A DNA stretch of 64,000 nucleotides, from NCBI GenBank assembly GCA_947463325.1, contig CANHQT010000002.1, forward strand, positions 1-64,000. Reading direction: 5' to 3'. A program made the translations under genes and the position numbers. Below, piece after piece: positions 18,696-27,539 of this stretch (within the stretch, counting starts at the first letter, position 1; each line of letters opens with the position of its first letter). The notes beneath the pieces are model-generated. The model was not told the origin of the DNA, did no database searches, and saw only the letters and a program-made list of their open reading frames with translations. Source of the stretch: Sphingomonadaceae bacterium. Its GTDB lineage: Bacteria > Pseudomonadota > Alphaproteobacteria > Sphingomonadales > Sphingomonadaceae.

Positions 18696-19409
18696 TTAGG
18701 ATGCCCGAAGAGCCGACTTCTTCTCGCGAAGAATCGTGCGTACGCCATTGGCTATCTCTACGGCCCGATCAGCATCAAACGCTTCGCCGCCTTCGCCGTC
18801 TCCTCCGGTCAAAGGGTATGAATGTGTTTTGCCGCCGACAACGACCTCCAGCGTGTCAGTTCGCTCATCAAAGTCAATTGATGAAACGTCCTGCCAGAAA
18901 AATTCAGACGTCCGATCTCGACTGTCCCAGAGATTCTCGAGACAGATCGTTTCATCAAACGTCATCAATTGGTCCCTACCATATATCATCCACACAATTC
19001 TCTGGTGATTGCGATAGGTAACGGACTCTCCGTGCTTTCCTTCCACTGGCAAGGTTACTTCCCCATACTCTCTATCTGGAGCGATATATTCCGGATAGGC
19101 GAAGAAGTATTGAGCATCGCGTATAGCCTCCTCCTTTTCGAAGTTGAGCTTTTGATAAGCGATGGTTTCCCGACTCAATGCAACACGATGCCATTCAGCA
19201 TCGATTTTCTCTGGATCAGGTCGTCCAGTCAGATAATTGTACATCAGAACAGCCAATAGAATACCCGCTATCACTGCAGCTATTGTAAAACTGGCAATGT
19301 ACCAAGTCGCAGCTCCCACAGCGGCAATCCCATACAGGAATGGCTGTAACTCTCCCTCTTTTGGGAAGAACTTTCGTATCTCTTGTTCTGTTAGAATTCG
19401 TTCAGACAT
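18696..19409 (-). CDS. uncharacterised membrane protein, two N-terminal TM segments plus soluble C-terminal domain
   Basis: PFLYGIAAVGAATWYIASFTIAAVIAGILLAVLMYNYL; 3-bp gap to the next gene. Confidence 0.75.
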   Translation of the reverse strand: MSERILTEQEIRKFFPKEGELQPFLYGIAAVGAATWYIASFTIAAVIAGILLAVLMYNYLTGRPDPEKIDAEWHRVALSRETIAYQKLNFEKEEAIRDAQYFFAYPEYIAPDREYGEVTLPVEGKHGESVTYRNHQRIVWMIYGRDQLMTFDETICLENLWDSRDRTSEFFWQDVSSIDFDERTDTLEVVVGGKTHSYPLTGGDGEGGEAFDADRAVEIANGVRTILREKKSALRAS

Positions 19410-19435
19410 ATTTCCCTCCTTATGAACTTTGGCAG

Positions 19436-20104
19436 CTAATGCGAAACATTCAAATTTTTCAATTTGATAATAGCCATCTGTGCCATGGTGTCTTTTAGAA
19501 GCATTGCAAACTCGTCTTGATTGGCATCCGGAGTGCTTTCTATTAACCTTGTGACGGCTTGCACGAGGCCGGTGTTAGATTCTGGGGCCGCCAGGTTCGG
19601 CAGAAATTGGAGCTCGTCACCCAGCCTGTGAAGGTCCGATTGCCTAGCGGGATCGCGACACAGCGCTGCCGCTTCCAACACCCGATTCCGCAGGTTCAGA
19701 TGAAAGAGGGTTCCCTGAAGGGTTGAGACATTCTGATCAATAACTCTATCAAAGATATGTTGGAAATTGATGTATAGTAGCACCGTGCCTAACGATATTA
19801 CAGATATAAATAGCGATAAACTTTGCCATTGAAAAAATAACGCTATCACTAAGTTTGTAGTTGATAAAATAACGAGGAAAACTGCAAAAGATCCAGCTGT
19901 CCCAAGTCGCGCGAGGGTCGATTGTTGAGTTGAATTGTCACCAAATGATATTGGTATATTGATCAGAAAAGACATAGCGAATGCGAATTGAAGAATTGAG
20001 ATTGATTTTGAAATATTGTTAAAGGTATCTTTGTCGTAAGCGTAGAACGCTACTACAACGGTAGCTATGGTTATAACATTGGAAATATGAAATCGAAATT
20101 TCAT
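19436..20104 (-). CDS. uncharacterised multi-pass membrane protein
   Basis: Several hydrophobic segments (VITIATVVVAFYAY, LQFAFAMSFLINIPISF, AVFLVILSTTNLVIALFF, LFISVISLGTVLLYI) plus soluble tail. Confidence 0.75.
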   Translation of the reverse strand: MKFRFHISNVITIATVVVAFYAYDKDTFNNISKSISILQFAFAMSFLINIPISFGDNSTQQSTLARLGTAGSFAVFLVILSTTNLVIALFFQWQSLSLFISVISLGTVLLYINFQHIFDRVIDQNVSTLQGTLFHLNLRNRVLEAAALCRDPARQSDLHRLGDELQFLPNLAAPESNTGLVQAVTRLIESTPDANQDEFAMLLKDTMAQMAIIKLKNLNVSH

Positions 20105-20105
20105 A

Positions 20106-21128
20106 TCATATGCCTTTCAAGAGCTTGGATTTTACTTCGGCATATTCTTCGTCAGTTATTGCTCCCGCATCCAAAAGATTCTTCCATTCCTTTAGCGTGT
20201 CGATCGGGTTGGTCGACTCGTGGATTGCGCCTTTAGTGTTAAGGGTTGGCTGCCCAGCCTGATGGTTTAGATCTGACATTGCCCCTCCCAGAGGGCCAGC
20301 TATGGCGCCGGCAATATTGGCGCCCAGGCCGATCCCCATAATGGCTCCTTGGCCACCTTCATTGCTTGCTGCGGCCTTCAAGACATCGAAGGTTCTGTCT
20401 TGTTGATAGGTGAATTCGAGCACGCCGAGTTCGGCTCTTTTTGCGAGTGCGTTTTTGAGGGTGATGACGCTCGGGTCATCAACAGGAACATTGATTGACT
20501 GAACGTTGAACTGCGTAATCTTTATCCCACACTCTTCAGAATGGGCGGAGAACTGTTCTTCAATAGCCCTTGAGATCAATACAAGATATTGTGAAATATC
20601 GAGAATGGAAGTTTTTAGAGATATAAGATGTTCGGCGATGATGCTTTTTGCAATTGTAATAAGGGAGCCGTTTAAATATCGAGCAATGTCATCGACCTCA
20701 AAAGAGGTCGAGGTTCCAACAAGTTTTTGTAGGAATTTTTTGCCATCGGAGATTTTTACGCCGTACTGACCGAATGACCTTACTGGCACGATGATCCCGT
20801 ATTTTGGATCTTCGATCTGAATTGGGTCTGGTGTCCCCCACTTCACATCTAGGTTGGCGGTAAGGTTCACAAACCAAACTTCAGCCGAGAACGGGGTTTT
20901 GCCTCCAAAAGGAAGCCCAATAAGGGTTCGGATCAGCGGGATATTTTCGGTTGATAAGGTGTGCCGGCCTGCGAGAAATGGCCCATCGTAGATGCCTTCT
21001 CTAACTAGAAAAGCTTGTTGCGTTTCATTAACGAGGAGTTGTGTCCATGTGGAAAGCTCTTCAGACGGAAACTTCCATACTAGCTGATCTGGGGATGCAT
21101 CCCACTTAACCCGATCAATGATCGCCAC
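20106..21128 (-). CDS. SPFH-domain (YdjI/virion-core-like) protein with C-terminal SHOCT-like motif
   Basis: LVNETQQAFLVREGIYDGPFLAGRHTLSTENIPLIRTLIGLPFGGKTPFSAEVWFVN...VKWGTPDPIQIEDPKYG; C-term LKEWKNLLDAGAITDEEYAEVKSKLLKGI; GTG start. Confidence 0.85.
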   Translation of the reverse strand: MAIIDRVKWDASPDQLVWKFPSEELSTWTQLLVNETQQAFLVREGIYDGPFLAGRHTLSTENIPLIRTLIGLPFGGKTPFSAEVWFVNLTANLDVKWGTPDPIQIEDPKYGIIVPVRSFGQYGVKISDGKKFLQKLVGTSTSFEVDDIARYLNGSLITIAKSIIAEHLISLKTSILDISQYLVLISRAIEEQFSAHSEECGIKITQFNVQSINVPVDDPSVITLKNALAKRAELGVLEFTYQQDRTFDVLKAAASNEGGQGAIMGIGLGANIAGAIAGPLGGAMSDLNHQAGQPTLNTKGAIHESTNPIDTLKEWKNLLDAGAITDEEYAEVKSKLLKGI

Positions 21129-21564
21129 GTCCCCCCCCCTTCCAAAATCAACTTCTCGGGTCGTCGTACTTGCATATCAAAATGGAATTTCTGCTCATGA
21201 GAGGATGCCCTCGCGAGCCGCGCATCGCGACTTCTACATGCGCTGGGAGCGAGCCATGCGCTCGTTTTGGTGTGTCAGCTTTGCGGGCGGCTGGATTGGC
21301 CTCATTCTGTGTTCCGCTTAATTCGCGAACGGCTTGATAAGCTGCATGTTTGCAGCTGACGGCCCAACCGCCTCCCTGACCCTGACTTGATGGCCGTACC
21401 TCGGCACACGCACCCTCCGAGTTTTTTCTAACTATATCAACAATATGTGGCCGAGCTGAGTTTTTTGTCAACGATTTGTGAATGGTTCGAGTCGGTCAAT
21501 TTTGTCCATTTTGGGCAATGGTGGTCAGATAAGCACCCGATTTTGAATGGGAAAATGAAGGATT

Positions 21565-21744
21565 CCAAGAGGATTCGAACCTCTGGCCTTTGCCTTCGGA
21601 GGGCAACGCTCTATCCAGTTGAGCTATGGGTGCTTGGGCGTTTCAGCCAGCGGGTGGAGCCTCCAGCAGTTGATGGGCTGAGCGCAAAGCCTATATGCGC
21701 GCACCGGCGCGGTCACCGCGCTTGATGGGAAGGACAATCGATGG
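21565..21744. repeat. right copy of the 180-bp direct repeat; contains a tRNA-Arg copy with a broken 3' acceptor strand
   Basis: tRNA body 21565-21633 matches, but the acceptor 3' strand reads TGGAATCC instead of TGGGTGCG. Confidence 0.92.
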
Positions 21745-22634
21745 CCCGCACTGTGACCGTTGCCGCATTGCAGCTCGCGCTCGGCGGCAGTGAGGAGGCG
21801 AATATCGCTGCCGTATCGCGCCTGGTGCGTGAGGCTGCTGGGCGGGGCGCCACCGTCATCCTGCCGCCCGAGCTGTTCGAAGGGCCCTATTTCTGCAAGG
21901 TCGAGGAGGAGGGCGAGTTCGCCCGGGCCCGGCCGATGGAGGCACACCCCAGCGTCGTCGCCATGCGCGCGCTCGCGGTTGAACTCGGCGTCACCATCCC
22001 GACCAGCTTCTTCGAACGCGAAGGGCCGCACCATTATAACACCCTCGCCATGATCGGGCCGGATGGCGCCATCGCCGGCCGCTATCGCAAGAGCCACATT
22101 CCCGACGGGCCGGGTTATGAGGAAAAATATTATTTCCGCCCCGGCAACACCGGGTTCAAGGTGTGGCCCGTTTCCTCCGCGGCAGCACGCGAGGAAACCG
22201 GGGAAGGCTCCAGTACATCCTGCACCGTAGGTGTGGGGATTTGCTGGGACCAATGGTATCCGGAAGCCGCGCGGGTGATGGCGCTGGATGGCGCTGAAAT
22301 CCTGTTCTACCCCACCGCCATCGGCAGTGAACCGCACGATCCCGGCCTCGACACCCGCCGCCTGTGGCGCCGCGCGATGATCGGCCATGCGGTCAGCAAT
22401 GTGATGCCTGTGGTCGCCGCCAACCGCATCGGTACAGAGGATGGCCAGCGCTTTTACGGCACCAGCTTCATCTGCGATGAATGGGGCGATGTGCTCGCCG
22501 AACTGGGGGATGATGAGGAAGGCGTGATCACCGCCACGCTCGATCTTGACCGCGCGGCCAAGAACCGCGCCGGCATGGGCTTCTTCCGCGATCGCCGGCC
22601 AGAGCTTTACGGCCGGATATCCGAGGACCGCTAA
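21741..22634 (+). CDS. aguB: N-carbamoylputrescine amidase
   Basis: Nitrilase family: ILPPELFEGPYFCK, YRKSHIPDGPGYEEKYYF, VGICWDQWYPEAAR. Confidence 0.9.
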   Translation: MARTVTVAALQLALGGSEEANIAAVSRLVREAAGRGATVILPPELFEGPYFCKVEEEGEFARARPMEAHPSVVAMRALAVELGVTIPTSFFEREGPHHYNTLAMIGPDGAIAGRYRKSHIPDGPGYEEKYYFRPGNTGFKVWPVSSAAAREETGEGSSTSCTVGVGICWDQWYPEAARVMALDGAEILFYPTAIGSEPHDPGLDTRRLWRRAMIGHAVSNVMPVVAANRIGTEDGQRFYGTSFICDEWGDVLAELGDDEEGVITATLDLDRAAKNRAGMGFFRDRRPELYGRISEDR

Positions 22635-23290
22635 GCGCCCTTCCGCCCCTTGGGCGCATCCAGCACCTTTGCTTTATACCCGCACTCGGCGATCACCGGG
22701 CAGTGCCAGCATTCGGGCGTGCGCGCCTTGCAGGTGTAGCGGCCGAGCAGGATCAGCCAGTGGTGTGCGTGGACGCGGAACGGCTGCGGCACCCGCTTGT
22801 CGAGGCCTTTTTCCACCGCCGTCACCGTCTTTCCGGGGGCGAGGCGGGTGCGGTTGGACACGCGGAACACATGGGTGTCGACTGCGAAAGTCTCCGCCCC
22901 GAACGCACAGTTCATCACCACATTGGCGGTCTTGCGCCCGACGCCCGGCAACTTTTCCAGCGCATCGCGATCGGCCGGCACTTCGCCGCCATGATCACGG
23001 ATCAGCGCCTCGGACAGGGCGATGACATTCTTGGCCTTGGCGTTGAACAGGCCGATGGTCTTGATGTGACCTTTCAGCCCCTCCTCGCCCAGCGCGAGCA
23101 TCGCGGCGGGATCATGCACCTCCTCGAACAGGCGGCGCGTGGCCTTGTTCACGCCCACATCGGTCGCCTGAGCGGACAGCACGACCGCCACCAGCAACTG
23201 ATAGGTGTTGCCGAAGGCGAGCTCTGTCTCGGGATGCGGATTGAGTTCGGCGAGCTTGGCGAAAAGCTCAAAGCGCTGTGTTGCGTTCAC
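22631..23290 (-). CDS. nth: endonuclease III
   Basis: HhH LPGVGRKTANVV, AVDTHVFRVSNR and C-terminal FeS cysteines CKARTPECWHCPVIAEC; GTG start at 23290 preferred over the 23347 extension. Confidence 0.93.
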   Translation of the reverse strand: MNATQRFELFAKLAELNPHPETELAFGNTYQLLVAVVLSAQATDVGVNKATRRLFEEVHDPAAMLALGEEGLKGHIKTIGLFNAKAKNVIALSEALIRDHGGEVPADRDALEKLPGVGRKTANVVMNCAFGAETFAVDTHVFRVSNRTRLAPGKTVTAVEKGLDKRVPQPFRVHAHHWLILLGRYTCKARTPECWHCPVIAECGYKAKVLDAPKGRKGA

Positions 23291-24480
23291 CGGGCCCCCG
23301 TGGCTGCCGCCGCTTCTGGGCTCCCGTCCCTGTGCGTGGCCTTCCACTCCATCGCCCGCCGCACGCGCGTCTCGACCGATGGGTGGGTGTAGAACAGCGC
23401 CTCCTGCACCGGGTGCGGGCGCGGGTACCGATATTCGGCGGTCTTCACCAGTGCACCGGCCAGCGCGTCGGGCAGATTGACCGTGCGCAGCGAATAGGCA
23501 TCGGCCTCGCTTTCGCCCATGCGCGTCATGGTGTTGGTGATCGGCAGCGCGAACATGCCGAGCAGGCCGACGGTGAAGATCAGCACTGGCAGCCCCACGG
23601 TATCGCCGACCTCGGCCTTGCTACCGAACAGACGCGCGAAGCGGGGATAGAGTCGGTCCGCGAGGAAGAAGAGCAGCATCGCCAGCAGCGAAAGGACGAT
23701 CACCTGCCGCCAGATATGGCCCAGCACATAATGGCCGATCTCGTGACCCGTGACCGCCTTCACCTCGTCGAGGCTCGCTTCGCCCAGCGCGACGTCGGAA
23801 ATGGCGATGCGCGCGGATCCTAGCACCCCGGAAACATTGGCTGTGAAATTGTTCGACTGGCGCGATCCGTCATACACGAACAACCGGTCGTGCGGGATGC
23901 CGGCCTCGTCTGCCATTTCCAGCAGTGCCGTGCGCACCGGCCCTTCGGGTACCGGCTTATATTCGTTGAACAAAGGTTCGATGACGACCGGGGAAAGCAG
24001 CAGCACCAGAGATACGGTGCCGGCGGTCAGCCCGCCCGACCACAACCACCAGCGCTTGCCGGTGTGGCGGATCAGCGCATAGACGCCGACGAAGAACAGC
24101 GCCCCCATGACCGATGTGATGGCGATGCCGATCGCATCCTGCATCAGGAAATCGCTCAGCGGTTGGCTGGTGCGGCCATAGCTGCGCTCGCGCCCCCATT
24201 CCTCCCACACCGACCAGGGCAGGGTGATCACGGCGCTGATCACGAAGAAAGTGACCCCGACCAGCCATGTGCGCAGAAAAGAGCCGCGCTGTTCCAGCTT
24301 TGCCGCTACCCGCTCCAGGATGCCGAGCCGCACGATGATCAGCGTCGCCACGGCGGACACGACCAGTCCCCACAGCAGCATCCAGTGGTTGCCTATGGTA
24401 TAGGCGGCGGCCTTGGCCAGTGCCTCCGGTCCCAGGCTGTCGATATAGGCGGCGGTTGCCTGTGCTGGATCGAAAGTCAT
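23287..24480 (-). CDS. M48 family (Ste24-like) metalloprotease
   Basis: VTGHEIGHYVLGHIW (HExxH), NEYKPVPEG, ESEADAYSL. Confidence 0.92.
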   Translation of the reverse strand: MTFDPAQATAAYIDSLGPEALAKAAAYTIGNHWMLLWGLVVSAVATLIIVRLGILERVAAKLEQRGSFLRTWLVGVTFFVISAVITLPWSVWEEWGRERSYGRTSQPLSDFLMQDAIGIAITSVMGALFFVGVYALIRHTGKRWWLWSGGLTAGTVSLVLLLSPVVIEPLFNEYKPVPEGPVRTALLEMADEAGIPHDRLFVYDGSRQSNNFTANVSGVLGSARIAISDVALGEASLDEVKAVTGHEIGHYVLGHIWRQVIVLSLLAMLLFFLADRLYPRFARLFGSKAEVGDTVGLPVLIFTVGLLGMFALPITNTMTRMGESEADAYSLRTVNLPDALAGALVKTAEYRYPRPHPVQEALFYTHPSVETRVRRAMEWKATHRDGSPEAAAATGAR

Positions 24481-24510
24481 CAGGCGCTTCCTCCTTTGCA
24501 GCTGACGGCA

Positions 24511-24547
24511 ATTGCTTGTGTATTATTCAAGCAATACACTGTGTCAA
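24511..24547 (-). promoter_or_regulatory. candidate promoter with nested inverted repeats upstream of the M48 gene
   Basis: Minus strand TTGACA-N16-TAATAC; ATTGCTTG/CAAGCAAT and GTGTATT/AATACAC arms. Confidence 0.5.
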
Positions 24548-25275
24548 CCCAACCCCAGCACATCTTCCATCGTGTAACGGCCGGCTGCCTGTCCGGTCAG
24601 CCAGACAGCGGCGCGGACCGCGCCGCGCGCGAAGATGGCGCGGCTTTCGGCGTGGTGGGACAGGGTGATGCGTTCGCCCTCGGTCGCGAAGATCACGTCA
24701 TGATCGCCGGCGACCGATCCGCCACGCAAGGATGCAAAGCCGATAGCGCCGCGCTCTCGCGCGCCGGTATGGCCGTCGCGCCCGCGCTCGCTCTGGCTGG
24801 CAAGGTCAGTGCCGCGCGCCTCTGCTGCCGCTTCGCCCAGTAACAATGCGGTACCGCTCGGCGCGTCGACTTTGTGGCGGTGGTGCATCTCGACGATTTC
24901 GATGTCCCAATCTTCGCCTAGCCGCGCGGCTGCCTGCCGCACCAGCGCTGCGAGCATGGTGACGCCCATGGATGTGTTGCCGGTCTGCAGCACGGGGATG
25001 GTGCGTGCCGCCTCATCAATCAGCCAATGGTGCCGTTCGGTCAAACCAGTGGTCCCGATGACAATGGGAATGCCCGCCGCCACTGCCGCATCGAGCGTGG
25101 CTTCGAGCGCGTCGGGTACGGAAAAATCGACCAGCACATCGCTGCTCGCGGCGAGAGCAGACGCATCGCCACCACGGTCGATGCCGCCCGCATGGGTTAG
25201 CCCGGCTTCGGCCACCACGTCGCATAGTGCGGCGCCCATACGACCTTCGCTGCCGATGATGCCAATATGTGTCAT
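24544..25275 (-). CDS. dapB: 4-hydroxy-tetrahydrodipicolinate reductase
   Basis: IGIIGSEGRMGAAL, EMHHRHKVDAPSGTALLLGEA. Confidence 0.95.
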   Translation of the reverse strand: MTHIGIIGSEGRMGAALCDVVAEAGLTHAGGIDRGGDASALAASSDVLVDFSVPDALEATLDAAVAAGIPIVIGTTGLTERHHWLIDEAARTIPVLQTGNTSMGVTMLAALVRQAAARLGEDWDIEIVEMHHRHKVDAPSGTALLLGEAAAEARGTDLASQSERGRDGHTGARERGAIGFASLRGGSVAGDHDVIFATEGERITLSHHAESRAIFARGAVRAAVWLTGQAAGRYTMEDVLGLG

Positions 25276-25295
25276 GACATTTGCCTAGCCGCTTG

Positions 25296-25358
25296 CCCGC
25301 ATTTGTAAATGCGGGAGGAAATGAAGAAGGGCCGCCGGGGCAATCCCGACGACCCTTC
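25296..25358 (-). other. two strong RNA hairpins in the dapB upstream region
   Basis: CCCGCATTTGTAAATGCGGG at 25296-25315; GAAGGGTCGTCGGG/CCCCGGCGGCCCTTC (minus strand) at 25326-25358. Confidence 0.6.
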
Positions 25359-25414
25359 CGCATGGTCAGCGAACGGAGGGTTTCCCCGCCGGAACGCGTC
25401 TGGCGCGCCTTAAA

Positions 25415-25471
25415 TCAGTCGCGCACGCTCCGAAAGAAACCGACCGACCTCTTAGCTGGACCATGAGACAT
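25415..25471 (-). CDS. 18-aa short ORF (MSHGPAKRSVGFFRSVRD) preceded by an extended SD
   Basis: Minus strand GAAAGGAGGTGATCCG-ATG: the 15-nt GAAAGGAGGTGATCC is complementary to the conserved 16S rRNA 3' end; optimal spacing. Confidence 0.55.
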   Translation of the reverse strand: MSHGPAKRSVGFFRSVRD

Positions 25472-25699
25472 CGGATCACCTCCTTTCGCTAGTTGAACAC
25501 ACATGTGCGCACTCCTTTTTCCGTCGCGGCACGGGGACGAAACTGAATCAGGATGAATCGCAGCGCAAGTCTAAAAATGCGGCTGCAGACAGGCGCACGA
25601 AAATAGTTGAAACGCTGGCGCCGCGAATTAACTTTGCTGTCAGTAAGCGGTGCGAAACGACATCGCGATAATCCGCCTTCACCCCCTTCCGGAGAGACT

Positions 25700-27067
25700 A
25701 TGACCGCGCTTGCCCATACGTTCGAGGCCAATCCCCACTGGCTGCCGCGCAACCCGCCGAACGCGCTCGATCATATTCCGGGAGATGACGGTTGGCCGCT
25801 GGTCGGCAATACGTTCAAGCTGCTCGCTGATCCGGTGGCCTTCGCGCGCCGGATGGTCGCGACCTACGGGCCGGTTTATCGCAACAAGAGCTTCGGCGGG
25901 CGCGGTGTTCAGCTGGTCGGGCCGGAAGCGAATGAACTGGTGCTGTTCGACCGCGAAAAGATCTTCAGTTCCGAACAGGGCTGGGGGCCGGTGCTCAACC
26001 TCCTCTTCCCGCGTGGCCTGATGCTGATGGACTTTGAAAAGCATCGCGCTGACCGCCGTACGCTTTCCGTCGCCTTTAAGCCGGAACCGATGCGTCTTTA
26101 CGCCGATGCCCTCAATCAGGGGATCGCCGCACAGATCGGAAACTGGCAAGGCGCCATCTCTTTTTATCCGAAAATCAAGCAGTTGACGCTTGATCTCGCC
26201 GCCACCAGCTTCCTCGGCATCCCCTGGGGCCCGGATGCTGACCGCATCAACACAGCATTCGTCGACATGGTGCAGGCCTCGGTCGGAATCGTCCGTCGCC
26301 CGCTGCCCGGCACAGCCATGGGCCGGGGCGTCGCGGGCCGCAAATTCCTTGTCGACTATTTCACCCCGATGGTCCCCGTCCGCCGGGCTTCGAATGGCGA
26401 GGATATCTTCACCCAATTCTGTCAGGCGAAGGATGAAAACGGGGAATATCTCCCTGTCGATGCCATCGTCGATCATATGAACTTCCTGATGATGGCGGCG
26501 CATGACACCATCACCAGCTCGCTGACCTCGATGGTCTGGCTGCTCGCCAAAAATCCCGAGTGGCAGGGCAAGGTGCGGGAAGAGATGCTGGCGGTTTCAC
26601 CTGCGGGTGAGGGCATCGGCCACAATGCGCTCGGCGATCTCGTGCTCACCGAAATGGCATTCAAGGAATCGCTGCGGATGATCCCGCCGGTGCCTGCCAT
26701 TCCGCGCCGTGCGCTCAAGGATTTCGAATTTGGTGGATACCGCATTCCGGCGGGAACCAATGTCGGTATCAACCCCAGCTACACCCACATGATGGAGCAA
26801 TATTGGCCAGAGCCGGAAAAGTTCGATCCGATGCGCTTTGCGCCAGAGGCAGTGCGCGAACGGCACAAATATGCGTGGGTCCCGTTCGGCGGCGGCGCGC
26901 ACATGTGTCTGGGGCTGCACTTTGCCTATATGCAGGCCAAAATCTTCCTCCACCATGCACTGACCCGCTACCGCATCACGGTCGCGGATGGTTATGCACC
27001 GGACTGGCAGATGTGGCCGATCCCCCAGCCGAAGGACGGTCTGAAGGTCCGCTTTGAACCGATCTAG
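25700..27067 (+). CDS. cytochrome P450
   Basis: I-helix MMAAHDTITSS, ExxR KESLR, heme loop FGGGAHMCLGLHFAYMQAK. Confidence 0.95.
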   Translation: MTALAHTFEANPHWLPRNPPNALDHIPGDDGWPLVGNTFKLLADPVAFARRMVATYGPVYRNKSFGGRGVQLVGPEANELVLFDREKIFSSEQGWGPVLNLLFPRGLMLMDFEKHRADRRTLSVAFKPEPMRLYADALNQGIAAQIGNWQGAISFYPKIKQLTLDLAATSFLGIPWGPDADRINTAFVDMVQASVGIVRRPLPGTAMGRGVAGRKFLVDYFTPMVPVRRASNGEDIFTQFCQAKDENGEYLPVDAIVDHMNFLMMAAHDTITSSLTSMVWLLAKNPEWQGKVREEMLAVSPAGEGIGHNALGDLVLTEMAFKESLRMIPPVPAIPRRALKDFEFGGYRIPAGTNVGINPSYTHMMEQYWPEPEKFDPMRFAPEAVRERHKYAWVPFGGGAHMCLGLHFAYMQAKIFLHHALTRYRITVADGYAPDWQMWPIPQPKDGLKVRFEPI

Positions 27068-27071
27068 ACGG

Positions 27072-27539
27072 TCACTGGTAGGCGAAGCCGGCATTCACGA
27101 GGTTGCGCCAGCGCCGCTGGCGGTGACGGTAGAATATCTTGGCGAATGATGTGACGACTGGTGTCAGCCATCCGGCGTCGATGTGTATTATGTCAGTATA
27201 GCGGGCGCCGCAGCCTTCGGGTTCGATTTCGATCCAATGGTCCCAGCGGCGAATGAGGGGGCCGTAGCCGTTGTCGCGCACCACATGCCGGCCCGGTGTC
27301 GCTGTGGGAAGTTCGATGCCGATCACCTGCCAGCCGATGGGCAGGAAGCCGAACATGAACATCCAGGTTTCATGCTGCCCCTCCGTCCATCGCTCGGCTG
27401 GCCAGCGCGCGCCCTTGGGCACGAAGCGGATCAGCGGCCAGGCAACATGGTGCAGGAGGCGCGGGGTCTGCACATGATCCCACACCGTTTCGGGTGATGT
27501 GGGCAGATGCGTGGATATGCTGACTGTGCGTACCGCCAT
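27072..27539 (-). CDS. SRPBCC family protein
   Basis: VSISTHLPTSPETVWDHVQTPRLLHHVAWPLIRFVP, START-like. Confidence 0.7.
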   Translation of the reverse strand: MAVRTVSISTHLPTSPETVWDHVQTPRLLHHVAWPLIRFVPKGARWPAERWTEGQHETWMFMFGFLPIGWQVIGIELPTATPGRHVVRDNGYGPLIRRWDHWIEIEPEGCGARYTDIIHIDAGWLTPVVTSFAKIFYRHRQRRWRNLVNAGFAYQ

